38,284 nt of DNA from Candidatus Parcubacteria bacterium (GCA_003599595.1 QZIP01000048.1:1-38284), one strand, 5' to 3'; shown: positions 16,644 through 24,795, numbered from the stretch's first letter. Translations and numbers: made by a program. The notes: generated by a model not told the origin, from the letters alone.

Positions 16644-16916
16644 ATGTATTACATTTATATTTTATTCTCGGATAAAGATAAACAACTTTATACAGGATTT
16701 ACAGATAATCTCCGCTCACGATTTAAAGCTCATACTGAAGGATACGTCAAGGCAACTAAGCATAGAAGGCCAATAAAACTAATTTATTATGAAGAGTATC
16801 AATCTGAGTCGGATGCGAGAAGAAGAGAAAAATACTTAAAAGGTGGGAATGGACGGAAAGAATTAAAAATACAGCTTAAAGATATATTTACCGAACTTAA
16901 ATATAAAAATCTTTAG
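16644..16916 (+). CDS. Small GIY-YIG endonuclease, downstream of tRNA-Lys
   Basis: 90 residues from the ATG at 16644 (MYYIYILFSDKDKQLYTGFT); longer frames would begin inside the tRNA. YIYILFS...LYTGFTDN, RFKAHTEG, YYEEY and RREKYLKGGNGRKELK are the conserved blocks, with the catalytic Tyr pair, Arg and Glu present. It is clearly paralogous to the gene on the other side of tRNA-Lys and to the pair at tRNA-Glu. Stand-alone nucleases of this kind act on DNA; its natural target is unknown. The hairpins just before the ATG leave no room for a Shine-Dalgarno. Confidence 0.92.
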   Translation: MYYIYILFSDKDKQLYTGFTDNLRSRFKAHTEGYVKATKHRRPIKLIYYEEYQSESDARRREKYLKGGNGRKELKIQLKDIFTELKYKNL

Positions 16917-16960
16917 CATAGAACCCTGTTAGGATTTGAACTCATGATTAGATTGTTACA

Positions 16961-17131
16961 TCAATCTTCTTCATTTTTTAAATCCGGGTCATCAATATCC
17001 CCTTCCCAGTTGTCTCCATAAAAGTATTGCATTATTCCGCAACATAGCTGATATACAAAGGTTTGTATTCCTTTTAATTCTTCATCAGACAAGTTAGGAT
17101 AGTATTTTCTTATTATATCTAAAGGTAGCAT
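16961..17131 (-). CDS. 56-residue small protein, family A (intact copy)
   Basis: Not a family I recognise. The frame from ATG 17131 reads MLPLDIIRKYYPNLSDEELK, then a Cys-Cys pair (QLCCGIMQYFYGD) and an acidic tail ending EED. It has one of the best Shine-Dalgarno sequences of the window, AAGGAGGTGATT, a near-perfect complement of the 16S 3' end, ten bases before ATG. A second copy with the same length and reading frame lies at 21133-21303 but is broken by one stop. The repeated 'YPNLSDEEL' segment looks like a short helix-turn. Below the usual size cut-off, so easily missed. Confidence 0.75.
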   Translation of the reverse strand: MLPLDIIRKYYPNLSDEELKGIQTFVYQLCCGIMQYFYGDNWEGDIDDPDLKNEED

Positions 17132-17194
17132 TTTAAATAATCACCTCCTTGCACCATTTAAGTGAAGACCCTTTATTTTCTTGTAGACTTATAG

Positions 17195-17200
17195 TATAAT
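17195..17200 (+). promoter_or_regulatory. -10 box of a leaderless gene
   Basis: TATAAT seven bases before the ATG at 17208; no consensus -35. Confidence 0.55.
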
Positions 17201-17207
17201 ACTGTAC

Positions 17208-18050
17208 ATGGGAATAGAAAGTGGACCTAGCGGCTATATAGAAAGGCCTCGAACAGCTGAGGCCCGAATTGAGGGTGAGGTAGAGACTAGTTTTACCGAA
17301 ATTGATATGGATCAGGCAACCCATGTTCCTCTTCGTGATATCGCTTGGCCAGATGCTCGTTTAACAGTTAAACAAGTGGGTACTTATAATATGCCTGAAC
17401 GTTTCGGTTTATCAAGCCATGTTCAATTGTATACAGCTGAATTAGAATATAAAGGAAAAAATGGTAAAAAACGTAAATCAAACCTTTCTCTAACTACTTC
17501 GAAAAAGCCAGTTCTTTTTACAGGTACTACAAACGGATTCTATGCGCATGACCCCCTAATTGGCGGTAGAGAAAATCCCTTTTATGTTGTAGGACTTCAG
17601 GTTGATGAACTTGCAGAAAATATGAGTAGAATGTCTGCTACCTGGCATGAATTGGGTCATGTTGCTCTTTTCCATACGGATGCAGACACCCAATTATTAA
17701 GAGCGACTATATCTTTAAGAGCACAGGATTTACCGCCGGTAGCGCAGGCAAACGCATATGGAAACGAACTTACTCACGCATTACCCTATGGATTAAGAGA
17801 GCAAAAATCACCGGTTGTTATTAGTAGACAAACCTTATTTCAATTACGAGGGAGAAGTCACCATACTGAAAGAGCAATTTCTTTGTTTCATGAAAGAAAC
17901 GCTTGGGCGGCAGGAATACATTTAGCAAGAGCAAATGAATATCCAACTGGATTTCAAAATCCAGAATCATATTTTGAATATGCCCGACTCTGTCTAACCA
18001 CTTATGAAAGATATTACAATGAAAGAAAGTTTGTTAAAGGCTGGAAGTAG
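17208..18050 (+). CDS. Putative zinc metallopeptidase (HELGH motif)
   Basis: A 280-residue soluble protein with no signal peptide. The motif TWHELGHVALFH (residues 145-156) contains HExxH with His147, Glu148 and His151. Downstream, HERNAWAAGI near 228-237 offers Glu229 as third zinc ligand, the gluzincin arrangement; the form ER(N)AW.AG is often seen in M78/ImmA-like and related small proteins. The N-terminal half (about 35-130) is beta-strand-rich with no family resemblance. I infer a peptidase; substrate and partner are unknown. Probably leaderless. Downstream lies a decayed family B relic on the opposite strand. Confidence 0.65.
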   Translation: MGIESGPSGYIERPRTAEARIEGEVETSFTEIDMDQATHVPLRDIAWPDARLTVKQVGTYNMPERFGLSSHVQLYTAELEYKGKNGKKRKSNLSLTTSKKPVLFTGTTNGFYAHDPLIGGRENPFYVVGLQVDELAENMSRMSATWHELGHVALFHTDADTQLLRATISLRAQDLPPVAQANAYGNELTHALPYGLREQKSPVVISRQTLFQLRGRSHHTERAISLFHERNAWAAGIHLARANEYPTGFQNPESYFEYARLCLTTYERYYNERKFVKGWK

Positions 18051-18063
18051 CTACTATACTTTG

Positions 18064-18145
18064 CTATACATCTTTTAGACCGAATAAATAAGCAAACTCT
18101 GAATTTAACCCTTTCTGAAGGAATAATTCGTAGAATTACCGGAGT
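18064..18145 (-). pseudogene. Family B relic, copy 1
   Basis: Minus-strand frame reading LR-stop-FYELFLQKGLNSEFAYLFGLKDV, ending TAG at 18064-18066. It matches the tail of the copy at 24599-24715 (EFAYLFGLKDA) in most positions; a TAA replaces the GAA codon of the better copy at 18136-18138. No start is present. Confidence 0.55.
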
Positions 18146-18155
18146 CTGCCCGCCT

Positions 18156-18218
18156 CGCTTCACGGGCGAAGCGGGTTTAAGATACTAAGCTGCTCAACAC
18201 TTCGGCAAGCTTAGCTTG
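18156..18218. repeat. Hairpins upstream of the UPF0182 gene
   Basis: CGCTTC (18156-18161) pairs with GAAGCG (18168-18173), and CAAGC-TTA-GCTTG (18206-18218) is a perfect triloop hairpin. Confidence 0.55.
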
Positions 18219-21035
18219 ACGTACTACTACAACTTCTGTTATGCTAAGCGCAAGTTGAGTATAAAAAAGATTTTTTCATGGGCAATATTGGGAATTGCGG
18301 CTGCTATTTTCATTTTCCTGTTAAACATTGTTTCTTTTATTACCGATTGGTGGTGGTATTCAGAAGTAAAATATACGGAAGTTTTCATAAAATCCCTCAG
18401 CGCTAAAGTTATTATAGGTTTTTCGGCAGGATTAATTGCGGCAGTTTTTCTCCTCACAAACCTATTTTTTGCATTGCGTTCCAAAATCCCATGGATAGTT
18501 AGCGTTCCTGAATCTCTAGTTGGGACAAGTGAGCCTATAAGTTTGAATAATCGTTTATACGGAAAAATTGTGATTGCCATAAATCTCGTAATTTCTATTT
18601 TTATTGGTCTTATTGCTGCAAGCAGTTGGGATGACATACTTAGGTTTATTTACGGCGTGCCATTTGGTCAAAAGGATCCATTATTTGGTTTGGACGTATC
18701 ATTTTATGTATTTTCCCTTCCTGTTTATTCTTTGGGACTTGGTCTTGTAAAAATTGTTATCCTAATGTCTCTTATCGGCTGCACGCTTACGTATATTCTG
18801 AAAGGCAGTTTTAACCATTTAAACATTTTTGGGAAATTTAATTTATTACGGTTAGTTGGAAAATCGGGAAAAACTTACGACGGTTATTCGGTAAACTCAA
18901 TGAAGGCAGGAAAAAAAGCAAGACTGCACATAGGAATTTTATTGTTTCTTTTTCTCGCGGCAATTGCTGTTGGCACACAGCTATCTCTTTATGATTTGCT
19001 TATTAGTCAGGACGGCCTCGTGTTTGGCGCTGTTTTCACAGATGCTAACATTGTAGTACCTATCTTACGTGCATCTGTTTTTGCTTACGGGCTGTCCGCG
19101 GTTTTAGCATTATTTCATGGAGTTTCAGGAAGAATAGCACCTCTTTTAGGCGCAATCTTACTAACTGTAATGGTCGGTTTTTCATCTTCGATTGTTCCCT
19201 CAGTTTTCCAAAAGCTGGTCGTAGCCCCAAATGAACTGGTTAAAGAAGCACCGTTTATCAAAAACAACATTAATGCCAGCCGTGCGGCATATGGATTAGA
19301 CAAGGTCGAAGAACGGGAAATAGCTGCGGACAAACCAATCACAGCTTCGGACATAGAAGCTAATAATTTGACAATCAAAAATGTCAGGCTTTGGGACAGG
19401 GATCCTCTTCTCTCTACTTTTTCACAAATCCAGGAAATAAGGACTTATTATGAATTCGCGTCGGTTGATAATGACCGCTATACAATTAACGACGAAATAC
19501 GTCAAATTATGCTTTCATCAAGAGAATTGGCGTCAGATAGTTTGCCAAATAGAAATTGGATTAACGAAAAGCTTACTTTTACTCATGGTTATGGAGTAGC
19601 TGCAGGGCCGGTTAACCAGGTTACTCCTGAGGGATTACCGGTTTTATTTGTCAAGGATTTGCCTCCTAAATCCGAAGTTAAAGAGCTTGAGGTCACCAGA
19701 CCGGAAGTTTACTATGGCGAAATCCTTAATGATTACGTTGTGGTAAAAACCAAATCCAAAGAATTTGACTATCCAAAAGGAGAAGAAAATGTATATACTT
19801 CATATGCAGGAAAGGGCGGAGTAAAAATTAATTCACCTTTGCGCCGGCTTTTCTATGCTTTGCGTTTTGGCTCTCTAAAATTATTTTTATCAGGGGACAT
19901 TACAGGTGAAAGCCGTATTATTTATAATCGAAATGTAAAAGAAAGAGTTAATAAAATCGCTCCATTCCTGACCTATGATAGTGACCCTTATCTTGTGATT
20001 AGCGATGGCAAGCTCCATTGGATTCTTGACGCCTATACATCAACAGACCGTTATCCTTATTCCCAGCCCTTATCAATAAATGAAAGCAGAATAAACTATA
20101 TTAGAAATTCAGTAAAGGTAGTAGTGGATGCTTACGATGGATCAATTAAGCTTTATCAGAGCGATCCGGACGATCCGATTATCAAAACTTATACAAAGAT
20201 TTTTCCCAAGACTTTCCGAAAGCTTTCAGATATGCCTAAAAGCCTAAGAATACACCTCCGTTATCCTGAAGACATATTCACTTTACAAACCGCAATCTAC
20301 ACAACCTATCATATGGATGATCCGCAGATTTTCTACAACAAAGAAGATCAGTGGGAAATCCCTGCCATAACTCAGGGGGATGAGCTGCAGTCGATGAATC
20401 CCCGTCACATGATCATGAAACTTCCGGGAGAAAAGGAGGAGGAATTTATTCTAATGCTCCCATTTACTCCAAGAGCCAAGGACAATCTTTCTGCCTGGAT
20501 GGTTGCCAGAAACGACGAAGAGCAATATGGGAAACTAGTTGTTTACCGCATTCCTAAGGATAAATTAGTGTTTGGTCCCAAGCAGATAATCGGCCGGATC
20601 AGCCAGGATGCGCAAATCAGTCAGCAAATATCGTTGTGGGATCAAACAGGTTCCCAGGTGATTCAAGGTCCTCTTCTGGTTATTCCAATAGAAGAGTCTC
20701 TGGTTTACGTACGGCCGCTTTATCTAAAGGCAACAACAGGCAAAATTCCGGAACTCAAACGGGTTATTGTTGCATATGGAAATAAAATTGCGATGGAAGA
20801 AACACTGGAAAAAGGGTTAGCTAAAATATTCGGCAGCGCCGAAGGTCAGGCAATTCCATCTGAAGAAACATCCCCTGAAGCTACAAAGCCCGTTGATTCA
20901 AGCAGTAGCGACCTGCTTTCGCAAGCAGCCCAAGCGTATCAGGCCGCTATTAACGCGCAACGCGACGGGAATTGGGGAAGGTATGGAGAAGAAATAAAAA
21001 AGTTGGGGGAAATTTTGGACAGGCTTAATCAGTAA
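18216..21035 (+). CDS. UPF0182 family large membrane protein
   Basis: 939 residues, the usual size of UPF0182. About seven transmembrane helices fill residues 15-340 (first at 19-42, ILGIAAAIFIFLLNIVSF), with the family segments WWWYSEVKYTEVF and FGLDVSFYVFSLP; the rest is a large extracytoplasmic domain containing NNINASRAAYGLDKVEERE, LWDRDPLLSTFSQIQEIRTYYEF, and a C-terminal TPEGLPVLFVKDLPP block, all typical. The tail ends in a short helical repeat (YQAAINAQRDGNWGRYGEEI). Function is unknown. The true start is unsure: TTG at 18216 is the longest frame but lies in the arm of a hairpin, and TTG at 18255 (LSIKKIFSW) is as plausible. Confidence 0.92.
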   Translation: MTYYYNFCYAKRKLSIKKIFSWAILGIAAAIFIFLLNIVSFITDWWWYSEVKYTEVFIKSLSAKVIIGFSAGLIAAVFLLTNLFFALRSKIPWIVSVPESLVGTSEPISLNNRLYGKIVIAINLVISIFIGLIAASSWDDILRFIYGVPFGQKDPLFGLDVSFYVFSLPVYSLGLGLVKIVILMSLIGCTLTYILKGSFNHLNIFGKFNLLRLVGKSGKTYDGYSVNSMKAGKKARLHIGILLFLFLAAIAVGTQLSLYDLLISQDGLVFGAVFTDANIVVPILRASVFAYGLSAVLALFHGVSGRIAPLLGAILLTVMVGFSSSIVPSVFQKLVVAPNELVKEAPFIKNNINASRAAYGLDKVEEREIAADKPITASDIEANNLTIKNVRLWDRDPLLSTFSQIQEIRTYYEFASVDNDRYTINDEIRQIMLSSRELASDSLPNRNWINEKLTFTHGYGVAAGPVNQVTPEGLPVLFVKDLPPKSEVKELEVTRPEVYYGEILNDYVVVKTKSKEFDYPKGEENVYTSYAGKGGVKINSPLRRLFYALRFGSLKLFLSGDITGESRIIYNRNVKERVNKIAPFLTYDSDPYLVISDGKLHWILDAYTSTDRYPYSQPLSINESRINYIRNSVKVVVDAYDGSIKLYQSDPDDPIIKTYTKIFPKTFRKLSDMPKSLRIHLRYPEDIFTLQTAIYTTYHMDDPQIFYNKEDQWEIPAITQGDELQSMNPRHMIMKLPGEKEEEFILMLPFTPRAKDNLSAWMVARNDEEQYGKLVVYRIPKDKLVFGPKQIIGRISQDAQISQQISLWDQTGSQVIQGPLLVIPIEESLVYVRPLYLKATTGKIPELKRVIVAYGNKIAMEETLEKGLAKIFGSAEGQAIPSEETSPEATKPVDSSSSDLLSQAAQAYQAAINAQRDGNWGRYGEEIKKLGEILDRLNQ

Positions 21036-21132
21036 TTCCGAAGTCTCGGATTCCGGACTCGCAAAACCTCATAAAATTGATTCAATAACCAAGAACCCTC
21101 TTGGGATTCAAACTCATGATTAGATTGTTGTA

Positions 21133-21303
21133 TCAATCTTCTTTATTCTCAATATCCGTATCAACAATATCCTTCTCCCAACCATTCCCATAAAAATACT
21201 GCATTACGCCACAACATAACTAGTAAACAAACACCTGTATTTTCTTTAGATTTTCATCCGATAGATTAGGATAGTATTTACTAATTACATCCAAAGGCAA
21301 CAT
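21133..21303 (-). pseudogene. Family A small gene, copy 2 with a premature TAG
   Basis: Same length and frame as 16961-17131: MLPLDVISKYYPNLSDENLK, then TAG at codon 28 (21220-21222), where the first copy has CAG, then LCCGVMQYFYGN...ENKED and a normal TGA. Only one stop breaks it, and the Shine-Dalgarno (AAGGAAGG) remains, so inactivation is recent or the TAG is read through. The 3' flanks of both copies also match, including an AGATTG...CAATCT hairpin. Confidence 0.7.
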
Positions 21304-21416
21304 TTACCATAACCGCCTTCCTTATTTAAAACTAGCGAAAGCTACTAATAAGATAAATCTTAAAGACGTGGAGTGAAAAGAATTAACCGGGAGTTAATGT
21401 TTTATAAAGAGTGAAA

Positions 21417-22643
21417 TTATTGTTTATCACCAGACGCAGGATTTTCTCTGCAAAACCAATCTGTTGGACGAGCAAATGGGAATTTAATTTGTTGGCCATA
21501 ATATTCACAAAAACGTTCATCCTCAATGACTGTTTCCCCATCGTCTCGACTAAGAAAAGTAGGACTTTTAACAGTATTTCCTTGTGCATCAAGTTCTTCT
21601 AATCGAAAACCAAAAGGCATTTCGTATTCCAGGAGGCTTGTATTAACAGTTATTGATTGTTCACCTTGACGTAAATCTGTAACTTTTTCTACGTCAGTGC
21701 CATCTTGAATAGCTAAAGGTGTATAGGGCTGGGCCAGGTATCTCGGATCAACGGACCCACCAGAACGAAGCATAATTTCTTGAGGTGTAAGGATATAATC
21801 CCATTTTCCAGTTTCAACAGCTAAGCGTTTCAATTCTCTTATTTGACGAGTAAGAGACAAACCATATGTTTCAGTAGTCCTCTCTACAAGAATTTCATAC
21901 TGTGCTTTTAAAGCTGGTGTGGTAATTTCTCCGTCTGCATAAGCAACTAATGAGGGTAAAATGTCTCGAGCAGTTTTGTGAGCTGCGAGTGCGGTTTTAG
22001 TTATTCTTTCAATCTCCGTCAAAATTTCATCTTCTCTTCTAACAACTTCTACTTGTCTCTCTGGTGAAAGAAAATAATAAGAATTATCAGCTGCTTTTTG
22101 ATCTATTTCATCAGTGACACGTCCCGTTGCAAGATCAAGCTTGGTCATCCCTGCTAATCTGCGCGCGCGATCAACTTCTTCAAGCGTATAAGTTTCTGAT
22201 CGATCCTGATCTAGTTTACCTTCAGCGACTAATCTGTCTCTTAAAATTGGAATGGGTACATCTGGGTCTGTATCCCAAAATATTCCGCCATAACCAGAAC
22301 TACTAATATTTTTATGTTCCTTTGAAGTTAAGAGTGCAGGTTCGAAGCGGAATCCTTTTTCGTGAGCGAGACTACGCATCTCACCAATAAAGCTAACTGC
22401 TTGTTCTCTATATTGAGCGAGCACAGCTTGAGGTATTGTCATAAAAAGGGTAATACTATTGCCTGATTCTCCTGTCTGAAGTGTTTCTCTGGAAATTTGA
22501 GGGAAAGCAGTTAACTCTCTACTAATTGAATCTAAAACCCTATCTACCTCAGAAGCTGCATTTTGCACCCAATACAACTTTCGCCTTCCAAGATTGTCGC
22601 TATACATGTCATCTTCAATAATAGGTTCTCTTTCTAAAGTCAT
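21417..22643 (-). CDS. Unknown 408-residue soluble protein
   Basis: No family recognised. The protein is acidic, without signal peptide or transmembrane helices. Residues about 25-100 are helical (ASEVDRVLDSISRELTAFPQ ...), a central block at 195-290 is helical with many Glu/Arg (coiled-coil tendency), and the C-terminus has a beta-like segment with ERFCEYYGQQIKFPF and WFCRENP, two cysteines that might pair or bind metal. The start ATG at 22643 is six bases from TAATAT (22650-22655), the leaderless pattern. It stands alone on the minus strand between a family A relic and an HTH relic. Confidence 0.75.
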   Translation of the reverse strand: MTLEREPIIEDDMYSDNLGRRKLYWVQNAASEVDRVLDSISRELTAFPQISRETLQTGESGNSITLFMTIPQAVLAQYREQAVSFIGEMRSLAHEKGFRFEPALLTSKEHKNISSSGYGGIFWDTDPDVPIPILRDRLVAEGKLDQDRSETYTLEEVDRARRLAGMTKLDLATGRVTDEIDQKAADNSYYFLSPERQVEVVRREDEILTEIERITKTALAAHKTARDILPSLVAYADGEITTPALKAQYEILVERTTETYGLSLTRQIRELKRLAVETGKWDYILTPQEIMLRSGGSVDPRYLAQPYTPLAIQDGTDVEKVTDLRQGEQSITVNTSLLEYEMPFGFRLEELDAQGNTVKSPTFLSRDDGETVIEDERFCEYYGQQIKFPFARPTDWFCRENPASGDKQ

Positions 22644-22649
22644 GTGTGG

Positions 22650-22655
22650 ATATTA
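22650..22655 (-). promoter_or_regulatory. -10 box of a leaderless gene (minus)
   Basis: TAATAT six bases before ATG 22643. Confidence 0.45.
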
Positions 22656-22708
22656 CCATAGTTATAGGCCAAAAACAACTTCAACATCAGAGGCAGACTG
22701 AAATTTTC

Positions 22709-22889
22709 TTATTTTCCATCAGAATTGACTATGATCTTAATAATGTCTTCTCTGCGGTATCTCCTTTCGCCAATCCCTTCTTTATTACCTACCCGAATTG
22801 CCTTCAATTTACCATCTTTATCTCATCTCCTTAATGTCGTGAGCACAGTTCCTAGTATTTTTGTTACTTGGTTAATGTTTAAAAGTCAT
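22709..22889 (-). pseudogene. Decayed MerR/excisionase-like helix-turn-helix gene
   Basis: Minus-strand codons from about 22876 to the stop at 22709-22711 read VTKILGTVLTTLRR, TGA, DKDGKLKAIRVGN, GERRYRREDIIK. This is the MerR/HTH_17 pattern (KILGVS..TLRRWDK.G.L.A.R...RRYR..DI). The TGA at 22823-22825 stands where the family has Trp. The likely ATG (22887-22889, MTFKH) is out of frame with the rest, so there is also a frameshift near 22875. Gene is dead. The remaining part of the gap up to 22989 holds a TATAAT (22921-22926), AAGGAG (22935-22940) and a GCCAAG/CTTGGC hairpin (22955-22971). Confidence 0.65.
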
Positions 22890-22989
22890 TGTACCCATTG
22901 TGGATCGTCTAATAATCGTCTATAATTCGACTATAAGGAGAATTACTCAGCGAAGCCAAGCTTAACTTGGCGGGCACTAATGCGTCTAT

Positions 22990-24024
22990 ATGTTTCAACC
23001 AAGGTATAGGATTACAGATCATCTCTTAGCTAATATCAAGAAAATTAATAGTCTGGTAAATGAATTAAATAATAGGCGGTTTCCCCGTGTTGTTTTGGTA
23101 GAGTTAGAAAAAACAGCAAGAGCAGTTTCAACTTATGCCTCAACTAGTATAGAAGGTAATCCTCTTCCTTTAACCGAAGTTAAAAAAATTCTCAAATTAA
23201 AGCCTGCTTATATCAGAGACAGTGAAAAAGAAGTGCTGAATTACAACAAAGCATTACAGGAAGTAAACAAAGAGTTGGAAGAAGGAAAGGTCAAATTATC
23301 GTCTGATCTTATTTTAAAAATTCAAAAACAAATTACCGGAGGATTACTACCTAAATGTGAGTCAGGAAGATTAAGAGAGAAACCAGTTGTCGTAAACGAT
23401 CCACAAACCAAAAAAGTTATTTATTTACCACCTGATGCAAAAGATGCAAAGATTCTCATTACAGATCTTGTTGCATTTATAAATAGTGCGCGAAATGAAA
23501 TCGATCCGCTTATTTTAGCTGGCATTTTTCATAAAGAAATGGTAATTATCCATCCTTTTATGGATGGAAACGGAAGAACAACACGTCTTGCCACAAAAGT
23601 GTTGCTTACTGAAATGGGACTTAATACATTTAACTTGTTTAGTTTTGAAAATTATTATAATAAAAACGTTACCAAATATTTTCAGACTGTCGGAGAGTTT
23701 GGTAATTATTATGAGATAATAGACAAAATTGATTTTACTGCCTGGCTTGAATATTTCACCGAAGGAATTATTGATGAACTCTTAAGAGTTCAAAAACTTC
23801 TCCCGGAAGCTGGAATAAATCCGGAGACTCACTTACAACCTTATCACTTAAAAATTCTTGAATTTATAAAAGAAAAAGGATTTATCGCTGATCGTGATTA
23901 TATAAAATTGGTTAACCGGGCAAAAGCAACCAGAGCATTAGATTTTAAAAAATTAATGGACTTAGGTTTAATTAGTAGGAAAGGTAAAGGCAAAGCAACT
24001 TACTATATTTTAAAAGAAAAATAG
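22990..24024 (+). CDS. Fic domain protein (AMP transferase) with N-terminal inhibitory motif
   Basis: 344 residues. The Fic motif HPFMDGNGRTTR is at 188-199, with catalytic His188 and the anion-binding loop; the flap TKKVIYLPP lies at 140-148. Residues 51-57 (STSIEGN) match the inhibitory helix motif (S/T)xxxE(G/N) of class II Fic proteins, whose Glu55 blocks the ATP site, so the enzyme is probably self-restrained. A winged-helix-like C-terminus (about 280-344) ends in GLISRKGKGKATYYILKEK. Fic proteins usually transfer AMP from ATP to target proteins. An AAGGAG Shine-Dalgarno lies 50 bases before the ATG, separated from it by a hairpin. The next gene starts three bases after the stop. Confidence 0.92.
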   Translation: MFQPRYRITDHLLANIKKINSLVNELNNRRFPRVVLVELEKTARAVSTYASTSIEGNPLPLTEVKKILKLKPAYIRDSEKEVLNYNKALQEVNKELEEGKVKLSSDLILKIQKQITGGLLPKCESGRLREKPVVVNDPQTKKVIYLPPDAKDAKILITDLVAFINSARNEIDPLILAGIFHKEMVIIHPFMDGNGRTTRLATKVLLTEMGLNTFNLFSFENYYNKNVTKYFQTVGEFGNYYEIIDKIDFTAWLEYFTEGIIDELLRVQKLLPEAGINPETHLQPYHLKILEFIKEKGFIADRDYIKLVNRAKATRALDFKKLMDLGLISRKGKGKATYYILKEK

Positions 24025-24027
24025 ATA

Positions 24028-24579
24028 ATGAATAAAAAGGTTAAAGAATTGGATAGTGCCTATAATTTGTTTATAACTTCAAAAAATGAACTAAAACATC
24101 GTCAATCCATAGAATCAATTTTTGCTAAAATAGGCTTGAAATCTAAATTTAAACGAGAGTTACAGTTAGGCTCAGAACAAGTGATTGAGGTATTTAAAAG
24201 CTTTAAAAAGGTAACAAGAAAAGATTGTATTTCAGACGTTGAATATCAATCTCTTAAAAAGGTAGGTAGGTTGTTTACGGAATATGCAGCAAAAAACAGA
24301 TACGATAAATTCAGTGATCTTGCTTTTTCACTTGTTCTACAAAACACTATCGACTTATTAGGACTTCAAAAGAAAAGTAATTTTAAAGAATATACAATAA
24401 CGGATCTGTATGAAAAGAAACTACTGCCAAATGGAATATTTTTGCAATTTTTTATATTGGAAACCCTAGCAAATAATAAGGTTTATAAATGGAATCGCAA
24501 TCAAACTATTATTGACCAAAGTTTGGTTTGTCTTACAGTTTGTTTTGAGGATATTTATGATTTTCTTAATCAGAGTTAA
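24028..24579 (+). CDS. Unknown 183-residue protein, operon partner of Fic
   Basis: No family recognised. It starts three bases after the fic stop with no promoter or Shine-Dalgarno of its own, so it is surely co-transcribed and probably coupled. It is helical, basic in the first third (KHRQSIESIFAKIGLKSKFKRE) and more hydrophobic toward the end (LPNGIFLQFFILETLAN), without signal peptide or clear membrane helices. As a partner of a Fic protein it could be a target, antitoxin or accessory factor, but nothing in the sequence says which. Confidence 0.7.
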   Translation: MNKKVKELDSAYNLFITSKNELKHRQSIESIFAKIGLKSKFKRELQLGSEQVIEVFKSFKKVTRKDCISDVEYQSLKKVGRLFTEYAAKNRYDKFSDLAFSLVLQNTIDLLGLQKKSNFKEYTITDLYEKKLLPNGIFLQFFILETLANNKVYKWNRNQTIIDQSLVCLTVCFEDIYDFLNQS

Positions 24580-24598
24580 GAGTATTTATTGTACTTTA

Positions 24599-24715
24599 TT
24601 ATGCATCTTTTAGGCCAAATAAATAGGCAAATTCGAAGCTTAGGTCTTCGGACAAGAATAATTGAATGAATTCACGCAGTCTATGAAGAGTATCATTGGG
24701 CTCACGTTTCGTCAA
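24599..24715 (-). pseudogene. Family B relic, copy 2
   Basis: A minus-strand open frame ends TAA at 24599-24601 and reads LTKREPNDTLHRLREFIQLF, then LSEDLSFEFAYLFGLKDA, with only a TTG (24715) as possible start. The open frame extends up to the dispersed palindrome at 24761 without any ATG. It may be a degenerate gene or the 3' end of one; family unknown. Confidence 0.5.
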
Positions 24716-24760
24716 GTTTGCGCTGAATGTATTAAAGCTTAGTGTAAATAAATCTAAATT

Positions 24761-24795
24761 CCCTAGGTTGCCTACCTAGACAACCTCCCAGGTTG
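24761..24795. repeat. Dispersed palindromic element, copy 2
   Basis: CCCTAGGTTG-CCTACCTAGA followed by CAACCTCCCAGGTTG. AGGTTG, CAACCT, AGGTTG alternate, so CAACCT can pair with either neighbour. It matches copies at 8704-8739 (inverted) and 26389-26422. Confidence 0.75.

Noticed and set aside
21383-21602. Small frames overlapping the end of the gene at 21417-22643
   Set aside because: They are shadows of the larger minus-strand gene or of non-coding DNA, with no start signal or protein-like character.
22823-22825. TGA recoded as an amino acid, as in some Patescibacteria lineages
   Set aside because: Known recoding reads TGA as Gly, while this position wants Trp, and the same relic also has a frameshift. 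TGA also ends the family A small gene at the expected place.
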